From: DASUNQ01 sp036277075
GTDB taxonomy: Bacteria > Acidobacteriota > Thermoanaerobaculia > Multivoradales > UBA5704
Assembly: GCA_036277075.1 (NCBI GenBank)
Contig: DASUNQ010000381.1
Span: forward strand, 1-32,618
Direction: 5' to 3'
DNA length: 32,618 nt
The translations under genes were made by a program, and so were the position numbers. Positions 13,730 to 20,705 of the stretch are shown here, in pieces (position 1 is the stretch's first letter; each line of letters opens with the position of its first letter). The notes under the pieces were generated by a model, which was not told the DNA's origin, did not search any database, and worked only from the letters and a program-made list of their open reading frames with translations.

Positions 13730-14116
13730 CTAGAAGGGGAGGGTGCCGCTCGCCAGCCGCCCCACCCAGATCGCCGCGAGCGCCGCGAGGTTGGCGCCGA
13801 AGAGCGGCGCGAGGACCGCCGGCCAGCCGGGGAGCGGCCGCGCCAGCGCGATCCCCGAGGCCAGCCAGGCGAGCCCGAGCTGTCCGGCGACGACCGGCGA
13901 CCAGGGGTGGAGGGCCATCGCCGCGGACCACTCGCCGCGAACGAGGCTCGCCAGCGCCCGCGTCATGCCGCAGCCGGGGCAGGGGAGATCGAAGACGCGG
14001 CGCAGCAGACAGAGCGGCGGCAGGCCGGTCTCGAGGTTCCAGTGGGCGAGCAGCACCGCCCCCAGGGCGCCCCCCGCTCCGGCCGCCGCCCAGCCGGCCA
14101 CCTTCCCCGACGTCAC
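13730..14116 (-). CDS. DUF2752 membrane protein
   Basis: This 128-residue protein has about three hydrophobic segments (about 8-26, 75-92 and 100-118) and the DUF2752 signature CLLRRVFDLPCPGCGMTRAL with its CPGCG motif (about 36-55), plus a downstream LHPWSPV. The conserved cysteines face a membrane surface and may bind metal or form a disulfide. Function is unknown for the family. The start is a GTG with GGAGG six bases away. It lies in a run of small membrane proteins commonly found together in Acidobacteriota and relatives. Confidence 0.85.
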   Translation of the reverse strand: MTSGKVAGWAAAGAGGALGAVLLAHWNLETGLPPLCLLRRVFDLPCPGCGMTRALASLVRGEWSAAMALHPWSPVVAGQLGLAWLASGIALARPLPGWPAVLAPLFGANLAALAAIWVGRLASGTLPF

Positions 14117-14129
14117 GACCGGCCTCCGC

Positions 14130-14420
14130 TCAGTTCATGCTCTCGAGGATGCCGCCGACGATCGCCATCCCGCCGAAGGCGAAGACCCAGAGCAGGGTGA
14201 ACACGAAGAGCACGGTGCCGACGATGCCCAGGATCTGCCCCGCCTGGGCCATCCCCTGGCTCGCCGGCGAGGAGCGCCCCTCGCGGACCGCGCGCAGCTC
14301 CTGGTTGCCGAGGTACCAGGCGATCGGGCCGCAGATCGGGCAGCAGAGGATGCCGAGGATGCCCAAGATCAGGGAGGTGACCGCCTGGCTGCTGGCTTTG
14401 TCGGGCGCCGCGGTGGCCAT
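14130..14420 (-). CDS. DUF4190 small membrane protein
   Basis: This 96-residue protein has two transmembrane helices. The first includes SLILGILGILCCPICGPIAW (about 16-35), with the CCPICG cysteines typical of this family, and the second LGIVGTVLFVFTLLWVF (about 64-80). Between them lies the cytoplasmic or exposed loop GNQELRAVREG. DUF4190 proteins are uncharacterised membrane proteins. AGGAGG seven bases before the ATG marks the start. It is 12 bp downstream of the DUF4870-like gene and 13 bp upstream of the DUF2752 gene. Confidence 0.87.
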   Translation of the reverse strand: MATAAPDKASSQAVTSLILGILGILCCPICGPIAWYLGNQELRAVREGRSSPASQGMAQAGQILGIVGTVLFVFTLLWVFAFGGMAIVGGILESMN

Positions 14421-14432
14421 CGCCGTTGCCTC

Positions 14433-14867
14433 CTAGAACTTGTCCGCGAGCTGGGAGAGCCCGGGGATCATGAAGCGCTCGCCGTTGATCCCCTTGAAGA
14501 TGCAGAGGACGTGGATCACCACCGCCGCCAGGCCGACGATCGAGCTCGGCCCGAACCAGAAGCAGCCGAGGCAGCCGCTGGGATCGGCGAAGCCGATGAC
14601 GCTCGTCAGCATGGAGAGGACGATGCTGACGACGATCCAGAACCCCAGCAGCACGAGGCCGTGCTTGGCGTGCCACTGCACCTCGCGGTCGTCCTTCTCG
14701 GCGATCAGCGGGATGATCGCCAGGATGCCGAGATAGGCGAGGACGATCATCAGGCTGCGGTTGGGGCTGACGGTGCCGCCGGCGGGGGGCGGCGTCGGCG
14801 CGTACGGCGGGGGCGGGGGCGAAGGGGTGTACGGCGGCGGGGTCGGCGGCACCGGGGGTTCGGTCAA
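14433..14867 (-). CDS. DUF4870-like membrane protein
   Basis: This 144-residue protein has a Pro/Tyr-rich disordered N-terminus (about 1-34) and three or four hydrophobic helices. QWHAKHGLVLLGFWIVVSIV (about 64-83) is the DUF4870/TIM44-like signature with its conserved His-Gly. The start is a TTG, unusual but supported by GGAGGAGG at the right distance; a TATAGACT box inside the end of bshA could give it its own promoter. The family is uncharacterised. It follows bshA by 48 bp on the same strand. Confidence 0.85.
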   Translation of the reverse strand: MTEPPVPPTPPPYTPSPPPPPYAPTPPPAGGTVSPNRSLMIVLAYLGILAIIPLIAEKDDREVQWHAKHGLVLLGFWIVVSIVLSMLTSVIGFADPSGCLGCFWFGPSSIVGLAAVVIHVLCIFKGINGERFMIPGLSQLADKF

Positions 14868-14915
14868 GGCGGCCTCCTCCTTTCCGTCTGCTGCTGTGGG
14901 ACGACGCGCGGCAGT

Positions 14916-16046
14916 CTATACCGGGACGGCGGCCAGGACCCGCTCGTAGATCGCGCGGTAACGGGCGACGATCCGGTCCTGCGCGAAGACCTCGACCGCG
15001 CGCCGGCGCCCCGCGGCGCCGAAAGCCCGGCGCAGCGGCTCGTCGCGCAGCAGGCGCAGGGCGGCCTCGGCCATGCCGTCGACGTCGCCCACCGGGCAGA
15101 GGTAGCCGCACTCGCCGTCGACGACCACCTCCGGAATGCCGCCGACGGCGGTCGCCACGACCGGCACCTCGCAGGCCAGCGCCTCGAGCGCGGCGAGCCC
15201 GAACGACTCGCTCTCGGAGGGGAGGAGGAAGAGGTCGGCGCCGACCAGCACCTCCTCGATGACCGGCAGGCTGCCGACGAAGGCGATCGAGTCGCAGATG
15301 CAGTGCTGGCGGCACATCTGCTCGACCTTGGCGCGGTCGGGGCCGTCGCCGACCATGAGCAGCCGCGCCGGCACCTCCCGCCGGACGCGGCGGAAGATCT
15401 CGACCACGTCCTGCACGCGCTTGACCGGGCGGAAGTTCGAGACGTGGACCAGGACGTCCTCCCCGGGCTGCGCCCAGCGGCGTGCGCCCGGGCTGTCGCG
15501 CACCTGGTCGTAGCGCTTGGGGTCGATGAAGTTGGGCACGACGTCGATGCCGTTCCTGATCCCCAGCCGCTCGATGGTGACCCGCCGCAGGTCCTCGGAG
15601 ACGGCGGTCACGGCGTCGCTCTGCTCGATGCCGAAGCGGGTGGTCTCGACGTAGTTCGGGTCGTTGCCGACGAGCGTGATGTCGGTGCCGTGGAGCGTGG
15701 TCACGACCGGCAGCGGCTGCGGCGCCAGAATCTGCCGCGCCAGGACCGCGGACACGGCGTTGGGCACGGCGTAGTGGACGTGGAGGAGGTCGAGCCGCTG
15801 GTGGCGCGCCACCTCCACCATCTTGGTGGCGAGCGCGATGGTGTAGGGCGGGTACTCGAAGAGCGGGTAGTGCGGCACCACGACCTCGTGGAAGAAGAGC
15901 CGCGGGCTGGTCAGGGCGAGGCGCGTCGGCAGCGCGTAGCTGATGACGTGGGCCTCGTCGCCGCCCTCGGCCAGCGCCATCGCCAGCTCGGTCGCCACGA
16001 CGCCCGAGCCGCCGTAGGTGGGGTAGCAGCTGACGCCGACCTTCAT
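14916..16046 (-). CDS. bshA: Bacillithiol glycosyltransferase BshA
   Basis: This 376-residue GT4 retaining glycosyltransferase joins N-acetylglucosamine from UDP-GlcNAc to L-malate, the first step of bacillithiol synthesis. BshA hallmarks are present: the N-terminal CYPTYGGSGVVATELAMAL (about 7-25), HVHYAVPNA (about 94-102), TTLHGTDITLVG (about 115-126), the central VSNFRPVKRV, and the GT4 donor-site motif PSESESFGLAALEALACEVP (about 280-299). Length is normal. Its start overlaps the bshB stop (ATGA). Being third in bshC-bshB-bshA it is presumably translated by coupling. Confidence 0.95.
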   Translation of the reverse strand: MKVGVSCYPTYGGSGVVATELAMALAEGGDEAHVISYALPTRLALTSPRLFFHEVVVPHYPLFEYPPYTIALATKMVEVARHQRLDLLHVHYAVPNAVSAVLARQILAPQPLPVVTTLHGTDITLVGNDPNYVETTRFGIEQSDAVTAVSEDLRRVTIERLGIRNGIDVVPNFIDPKRYDQVRDSPGARRWAQPGEDVLVHVSNFRPVKRVQDVVEIFRRVRREVPARLLMVGDGPDRAKVEQMCRQHCICDSIAFVGSLPVIEEVLVGADLFLLPSESESFGLAALEALACEVPVVATAVGGIPEVVVDGECGYLCPVGDVDGMAEAALRLLRDEPLRRAFGAAGRRRAVEVFAQDRIVARYRAIYERVLAAVPV

Positions 16047-16774
16047 CGCACCCCTCCCGGCAGCACGGCGAAGAGGTCGGCCACCGCGAGCGGGTAGCGG
16101 GAGGCGAAGGGCTCGCCGAGCTCGGCGCCGACGAGCGCCCCGAAGTGCCGCGCCCGTCCCTCGATCATGCGCCAGAACTCGCGGGTCGAGACCTTGGTCA
16201 CGGGGCCATCCTCGGGCTCCTCGTCTCCCTGATAGAGCTGCGTGCGGTAGGCGCGGAGGGCGGCGAGCTTGGTCTCCCAGGTCGCGGTGACGTCGACGAC
16301 GAAGGCGGGCTCGAAGGGGTCGTGCTGCATGAAGGAGTAAACGGCCGCCGGGCGGTGAGGTTTCCCGCCCTGGGGGGCGCGCGCCGCGAGGCCGGCGTAG
16401 AAGCAGGCGGCGGCGACCAGCTCGTGCGCGCGCCGGTGGTCGGGGTGGCGGTCGACCGGCGTGGGCCCCAGCACGACCTCGGGCCGCAGGCGGCGGAGCG
16501 CAGCGATCAGCGCCTCCTCCTCGGCCGGACCGGAGCGAAAGGCGCCGTCGCCGCAGTCGAGGAAGGCGAGCTCCGTGGCGCCGAGCACCGCCGCCGCCGC
16601 CTCGGCCTCCTCTCGCCGCTCGCGCTCGCTGCCGCGCGTCCCGGCCTCGCCGCGGGTCAGGTGGAGGATGCCGACCCGCCGCCCCTGCCGCGCCAGGAGG
16701 GCGAGCGTGCCGCCGCAGCCGAGCTCGACGTCGTCGGGATGGGAGCCGATCGCCAGGACGTCGACCGGGCTCAC
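16043..16774 (-). CDS. bshB: Bacillithiol deacetylase BshB (LmbE family)
   Basis: This 243-residue zinc hydrolase removes the acetyl group from GlcNAc-malate, the second step of bacillithiol synthesis. The zinc-binding motifs are GSHPDDVELGCGGTL (about 9-23) and DRHPDHRRAHEL (about 109-120), and the family's YSFMQHDPFEPAFVVDVT appears at about 152-169. The start is a GTG overlapping the bshC stop (GTGA), and its own stop overlaps the bshA start. Similarity to the BshB1 type is assumed from the motifs and clustering. Confidence 0.94.
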   Translation of the reverse strand: MSPVDVLAIGSHPDDVELGCGGTLALLARQGRRVGILHLTRGEAGTRGSERERREEAEAAAAVLGATELAFLDCGDGAFRSGPAEEEALIAALRRLRPEVVLGPTPVDRHPDHRRAHELVAAACFYAGLAARAPQGGKPHRPAAVYSFMQHDPFEPAFVVDVTATWETKLAALRAYRTQLYQGDEEPEDGPVTKVSTREFWRMIEGRARHFGALVGAELGEPFASRYPLAVADLFAVLPGGVR

Positions 16775-18432
16775 GCGCCGCCGTCCCCGTCCGGCACCAC
16801 CGCCTGCAGCTCCCGCGGCTCGAGCTCCAACTGCTCCCAGAGCGCGGCGGCGAAGGCGTCGCCGTGCTTGCCGGGGAAGTGGGCGGTCGAGACGACGCGC
16901 TCCTGGAGCTTGCCGAGCGGCAGCACCGCCTCGCGGAGCTGCTCGATCCGGCGCCGGCGCACCTCGTCGCGGCGCGCCGCGGCCGCCACGACGCGGGAGC
17001 CGAGGAGGTCGAGACCCTTCAGCACCTGCTCGCGCGCCTTCTCCCAGGGCCGCTCGAGGCTGGGGTCGAGCGCCACGACCGGCGCGCGCAGCCCGTCGAG
17101 CGTCTCCTCGATTCGCCGGCGCGCGGCGGCGGTGACGTCGCCGCCGGCGTCCTCGGCGAGGCGGCGCTCGAGCCGCTCCACGGGGCCGAGGAGGTCGGCG
17201 AGGGCTAGCCCCTCCTCCTCCAGGCGCGCGGCCTGCCGCGGCTCGAGCACCACCGCCTGCGGCCGTAGCGCCACCGCCGGCGCCTCGAGCTCCAGCACCT
17301 CGTAGAGCCCCGCCGCCTGCGCCATGTAGGAGAGCTCGGCCGGCCCCAGGACCTGGAGCGCGGTGCCGAGGACCGCGTCCTGCACCACCGAACGCGCGCG
17401 CACGCCGGGGCTCACCGCGCCGGGGTTCTGCGCGATCGTCTCGAGCAGCTCCGCGATCGGCAGCGGCTCGGCGCCCGGGACGCCGCGCAGCACGAAGCCG
17501 CCGTCCCGCCACTCGACGCGCCGGCGCCCCTCGCGGCCGATGAGGAAGAGCGGCGCCTCCCCGGGCCGCGCGGCGACCTGGAGCGGATGCCCGCGGCCGG
17601 AGATCGCGGCGTCGGCGCGGACGAACGCCGCCTCGACGGCGTCGCGGCGCTCGACCAGGCGCTCGAGCACCGGGCGCTGAGCCTCCTTGAGGGGCGGCAG
17701 CATGGCGTCGAGGAGGAGAGGACAGCGGGCGCCGAGGAGATGGGCGAGGAGGCGGCAGAAGGCCTCGCCGAAGCGGGCGTCCGGGCGGTACCAGCGGGCA
17801 AGCGTCGCGAGCCAGGCGGCGTAGCGCTCGCCCGGTATCGCCGCGCGCAGGGCCTCCAGCACCGCCTCGACCTCCGGCCCGAAGGTGCGCATCCCGATCG
17901 GCACCAGCGGCTCGGGGTCGGGGCCGAGGTCGAAAGCGCGCACGCCTTCGGGCGTGGGGAAGGCGGCGGCGGCGAGCTCCCGCCAATCGTGGTCCTCGGT
18001 CGCCACCCAGAAGACCGCCACCGCCGGCTCCCCCTGCGCCTCCAGCGCCGCCGCCCAGCGGCCGAGCGCGACCGCCTTGACGAGGGTGTAGAGCGGCCCG
18101 CCGAAGAGCCCCGGCTGCTGGCCGCCGACGACGACGCGGGTGGCGGGGTCGGCGAGCCGCGCGGCCAGGCGGTCCGCGTCCGGGTGGCCGTAGCCGCGGT
18201 TGGCGAGGGAGAGCGCGTCGGCGAGCGCGCGCCGGGCGGCCAGGACGGGGGCGCCGGGGAGCGGCGGGAGGGGGGGCGGCGCGCCGGGGAGCGCCAGCCG
18301 CAGCGGCGCCAGGAGATCGAGGTCCCGCCCTTCCAGCCAGGCCCGCGGGAGGGGCGGCAGGAGTCCCGCGGCCGCCAGGTCCACGCGCAGCGCCGCGGTG
18401 CCGCTGTGGAGCGAAGGCGACGGGGCGGCCAC
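16771..18432 (-). CDS. bshC: Putative cysteine ligase BshC
   Basis: This protein of about 553 residues catalyses the last bacillithiol step, adding cysteine to glucosaminyl-malate. It has the family's VVVGGQQPGLFGGPLYTLVK (about 100-119), FWVATEDHDWRE (about 143-154), a middle domain with LFLIGREGRRR, and a C-terminal coiled-coil region before VSTAHFPGKHGDA. Length agrees with known BshC. The frame remains open far upstream, but the first residues resembling the family follow the GTG at 18432. A TATCAT box ends nine bases before that GTG and there is no ribosome binding site, suggesting a nearly leaderless operon message. Confidence 0.92.
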   Translation of the reverse strand: MAAPSPSLHSGTAALRVDLAAAGLLPPLPRAWLEGRDLDLLAPLRLALPGAPPPLPPLPGAPVLAARRALADALSLANRGYGHPDADRLAARLADPATRVVVGGQQPGLFGGPLYTLVKAVALGRWAAALEAQGEPAVAVFWVATEDHDWRELAAAAFPTPEGVRAFDLGPDPEPLVPIGMRTFGPEVEAVLEALRAAIPGERYAAWLATLARWYRPDARFGEAFCRLLAHLLGARCPLLLDAMLPPLKEAQRPVLERLVERRDAVEAAFVRADAAISGRGHPLQVAARPGEAPLFLIGREGRRRVEWRDGGFVLRGVPGAEPLPIAELLETIAQNPGAVSPGVRARSVVQDAVLGTALQVLGPAELSYMAQAAGLYEVLELEAPAVALRPQAVVLEPRQAARLEEEGLALADLLGPVERLERRLAEDAGGDVTAAARRRIEETLDGLRAPVVALDPSLERPWEKAREQVLKGLDLLGSRVVAAAARRDEVRRRRIEQLREAVLPLGKLQERVVSTAHFPGKHGDAFAAALWEQLELEPRELQAVVPDGDGGA

Positions 18433-18441
18433 GGCGCCGGG

Positions 18442-18447
18442 ATGATA
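18442..18447 (-). promoter_or_regulatory. -10 box of the bshC-bshB-bshA operon
   Basis: On the minus strand TATCAT ends nine bases before the GTG of bshC. Transcription would begin almost at the start codon. A divergent box (TATGCT, 18493-18498) serves the gene on the other strand. Confidence 0.5.
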
Positions 18448-18462
18448 CCGCGCGACGGACTG

Positions 18463-18486
18463 GAGCCCGGCGCGAAGGCTCGCGCC
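18463..18486 (-). repeat. Dispersed hairpin element, copy 2
   Basis: On the minus strand it reads GGCGCGA-N4-TCGCGCC followed by GGGCTC, a seven-pair stem with a tetraloop. Unlike the other two copies, it lies between two divergent promoters, not after a gene end, so it cannot simply be a terminator for a neighbouring gene. Confidence 0.55.
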
Positions 18487-18492
18487 TGAGGC

Positions 18493-18498
18493 TATGCT
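18493..18498 (+). promoter_or_regulatory. -10 box upstream of the small membrane protein gene
   Basis: TATGCT fits TANNNT and lies 27 bases before the GTG at 18526, leaving room for a short leader with GAGGAGG. No -35 element is obvious. Confidence 0.4.
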
Positions 18499-18525
18499 CT
18501 CCGCGGCACGAGGCGAGGAGGCGAG

Positions 18526-18822
18526 GTGGTGGCGACGCACGGCACGGCACCGGCAGCGGGCAAAGGGACGGCGACGGCGGCCGCCTTCGCGGCGGTCCTG
18601 CTGCACACGCTGACCGCGCTCTGGGTCTGGCGGAGCTGGGGCGCCTTCGGGCGCGCCAACGTCCTGGTCTGGGCGGACTTCCCGGTCTCGCTCGTCTTCC
18701 TCGGGTTCTCCGACGAGCGCTTCCTCACCGCCAGCCTCCTCCTGGGCGGGCTCCAGTGGGGGATCATCGGCATGCTCCTCGCCTGGCTCGTCCGCCGCTC
18801 GGCGCGCCGGAAATCCCCTTAA
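18526..18822 (+). CDS. Small membrane protein, unknown
   Basis: This protein of 98 residues has about two hydrophobic helices: one at about 18-36 (AAAFAAVLLHTLTALWVW) and one at about 68-88 (LLLGGLQWGIIGMLLAWLV), followed by a basic C-terminal tail (RRSARRKSP) likely on the cytoplasmic side. I do not recognise the family. The start is a GTG (or the next codon, also GTG) preceded by GAGGAGG. It is divergent from bshC and ends 26 bp before dusB, but dusB has its own -10 box. Confidence 0.7.
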   Translation: MVATHGTAPAAGKGTATAAAFAAVLLHTLTALWVWRSWGAFGRANVLVWADFPVSLVFLGFSDERFLTASLLLGGLQWGIIGMLLAWLVRRSARRKSP

Positions 18823-18834
18823 GCGCCAAGACGT

Positions 18835-18840
18835 TAGAAT
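18835..18840 (+). promoter_or_regulatory. -10 box of dusB
   Basis: TAGAAT ends seven bases before the dusB ATG, the spacing expected if transcription starts on the A of ATG. The ten bases GTTAGAATCA are the same as in the tRNA-Leu promoter at 71-80. Confidence 0.5.
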
Positions 18841-18847
18841 CAAGGCG

Positions 18848-19831
18848 ATGCTGCACCTGGGCCCCGTGGCGGTCGACCCGCCCCTGTTCCTCGCCCCGAT
18901 GGCGGGCGTCACCGACCGCGACTTCCGCCTGATCGTGCGGCGGATCGGCGGCGTCGGCGTCGTGGCGATGGAGTTCATCTCCTCGAAGGCCATCGTCCAC
19001 GGCAACCGCAAGACGCGCGAGCTGATGTTCTTCAGCGCGGAGGAACGCCCGCTGGCGATCCAGATCTACGGCTCCGACGCCGCCACCATGGCCGAGGCCG
19101 CGCGCGTCGTCGAGGAGCTCGGGGCCGACGTCTGCGACATCAACATGGGGTGCCCCGCAAACAAGGTGCTCAAGGGGTGCGCCGGCGCGGCGCTCATGGG
19201 CGACCTCGACCTCGCCGGCCGCATCGTGCGCGAGGTCAAGCGGGCGGTCTCGATGCCGGTGACGGTCAAGTTCCGGCTCGGCCTCGACGACGGCCGCCGC
19301 AACTATCTCGAGCTCGGCCGGGTCTGCGAGGCCGAGGGCGCGGCCGCCGTGGCGATGCACGCGCGGACGGCGCGGCAGATGTTCGACGGCGAGGCCGACT
19401 GGAGCCACCTGGCCCGGCTCAAGGAGACGCTCGGCGTTCCGGTGATCGGCAACGGCGACGTGCGCGAGCCGGAGGACGCGCTTCGTATGCTCGAGCAGAC
19501 CGGCTGCGACGGCGTGATGATCGGCCGCGGCGCGACGCGCAACCCCTGGCTCTTCCGCCAGATCGCCGCCCGCATGTCGGGCGGGCGGTTCACCGAGCCG
19601 ACCCTCGACGACCGGCGCGAGCTGATCCTCGCCCACTTCCGGCTGGTGGCGGCGCGCGAGCCCTCGACCTACGCGCTGCACAAGCTGCGCAAGTTCACCG
19701 GCTGGTACACCCACGGCCTGCCGCACGGGCGGCAGCTCCGCCAGGCCATCAACCAGCTCCCCGACGTGCCGAGCTTCCTGGCCGCCGTCGAAGACTTCTT
19801 CGACGACCTGGCGGTCGAGAAGGCGGCCTAG
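18848..19831 (+). CDS. dusB: tRNA-dihydrouridine synthase (DusB type)
   Basis: This 327-residue FMN-dependent TIM-barrel enzyme reduces uridine to dihydrouridine in the tRNA D-loop. It starts with the family motif LFLAPMAGVTDRDFR (about 15-29). The catalytic cysteine lies in NMGCPANKV (about 100-108), and the FMN phosphate site in VIGNGDV and GVMIGRGATRNPW. A helical RNA-binding domain (about 245-327) ends the protein. Length and motifs fit DusB. A -10 box ends seven bases before the ATG with no good ribosome binding site, suggesting a leaderless message. A GTG-start gene follows 17 bp after its stop. Confidence 0.94.
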   Translation: MLHLGPVAVDPPLFLAPMAGVTDRDFRLIVRRIGGVGVVAMEFISSKAIVHGNRKTRELMFFSAEERPLAIQIYGSDAATMAEAARVVEELGADVCDINMGCPANKVLKGCAGAALMGDLDLAGRIVREVKRAVSMPVTVKFRLGLDDGRRNYLELGRVCEAEGAAAVAMHARTARQMFDGEADWSHLARLKETLGVPVIGNGDVREPEDALRMLEQTGCDGVMIGRGATRNPWLFRQIAARMSGGRFTEPTLDDRRELILAHFRLVAAREPSTYALHKLRKFTGWYTHGLPHGRQLRQAINQLPDVPSFLAAVEDFFDDLAVEKAA

Positions 19832-19848
19832 GCGCGGCGCTTCGGGGC

Positions 19849-20310
19849 GTGGCGGCGGCCGGGCGCGAGCACGCGATCGAGCTGCCGCTCGATCGCGCCG
19901 CGGCGCTCGCCGCCCTCGCGCGGACGGCGGAGGAGTGGGGCGCCGAGCTCGAGCCCGCCGGCGACGGCGGCCATCTCACTCTGCCGGTCACCGCCGGGCT
20001 GCGCCGCGGCTGGGCGCGCGCCCGGGTGACGGTGGCGCCGGAGGCCGGCGGATCGCGCGTCGTCCTCGCCGTCGAAGAGAGCGAGTACCGCCTCCACACT
20101 CCGGCCGTGGTCGTCCTGCTGCTCGCCCTCGCCGGCAGCGCCGTCGCCGTCCTCTGGCCGCTCTTCCCGCGGCTCCTGGCGGCCGCGCCGCTCGGCTTGG
20201 CGCTCGCCTTGGGCGGTTGGTTCCTGATCGTCTCGCGGCTGACGACGGCGGGCCCCGAGGAGTTCCTGGCGCAGCTCGCCGCCGAGGCGGAGGGGAATGG
20301 CCCCCCCTAG
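19849..20310 (+). CDS. Unknown membrane protein
   Basis: This protein of 153 residues has a soluble N-terminal part (about 1-85) with LPLDRAAALAALARTAEEWG and beta-like segments LTLPVTAG, ARVTVAPEAGGSRVVLAVEE. Two transmembrane helices follow (about 86-104 and 108-130), then a short acidic tail. It might be a small ligand-binding or PH-like domain facing the cytoplasm, but that is only an impression. The GTG at 19849 is the first start after dusB ends; the ribosome binding site is weak. Codon use is like the core genes. Confidence 0.65.
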   Translation: MAAAGREHAIELPLDRAAALAALARTAEEWGAELEPAGDGGHLTLPVTAGLRRGWARARVTVAPEAGGSRVVLAVEESEYRLHTPAVVVLLLALAGSAVAVLWPLFPRLLAAAPLGLALALGGWFLIVSRLTTAGPEEFLAQLAAEAEGNGPP

Positions 20311-20319
20311 CTCGGGGGT

Positions 20320-20325
20320 TATACT
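20320..20325 (+). promoter_or_regulatory. -10 box of ssrA
   Basis: TATACT is close to the perfect TATAAT. It lies 22 bases before the mature tmRNA 5' end, leaving a short leader that RNase P would remove. No clear -35 element is present. Confidence 0.6.
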
Positions 20326-20347
20326 CCGAGCGGTTCTTTCACAACTG

Positions 20348-20705
20348 GGGGGCGTACCGGTTTCGACGGGGAACAAGAGCGGTCTGGAGGCCGCGTGCCG
20401 AGTTTCTGCTCGTTAAAACGGAATCTAGTAACTGCGAACGACAACTTCGCCCTCGCGGCCTAAGAACTAGGTCGTGACGTCCTGCCCGAGGCTCGGTCCG
20501 TGGCCTCTCGCGGGGCGCAACTGCAGCGGACCAAGGAGGTCCCAGCCGCCTCGCGTGGACCTCCGAGATCTAGCGAGGCTGGCCGCCACGCCAGGTGCCT
20601 TCTCCCGCCAACGTGGCCGGCAAGATTCGAAAGAGAAGGCTACGCACGTATAAGCCGCCGGGGCGCGTTTCTCGGACGTGGGTTCGACTCCCACCGCCTC
20701 CACCA
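20348..20705 (+). ncRNA. ssrA: tmRNA (one-piece)
   Basis: The 358-nt RNA rescues stalled ribosomes. The 5' end GGGGGCG pairs with CGCCTCC near the 3' end, followed by discriminator A and an encoded CCA. The T-arm is GTGGG-TTCGACT-CCCAC, and the 5' part has the conserved GTACCGGTTTCGACGGGG region. The resume codon is GCG at 20434, after the typical TAGTAACT. The tag frame encodes ANDNFALAA, then TAA at 20461-20463; with the Ala from tmRNA itself the tag is AANDNFALAA. It is one residue shorter than that of E. coli and keeps the ClpX-binding LAA end. ssrA is a common integration site, and accessory DNA begins just after it. Confidence 0.97.

Noticed and set aside
11826..16097. Very long open frames on the plus strand opposite the aminotransferase, membrane protein and bshA genes
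   Set aside because: They are antisense shadows caused by high GC at third codon positions; no ribosome binding site or recognisable domain, while the minus-strand genes have clear motifs.
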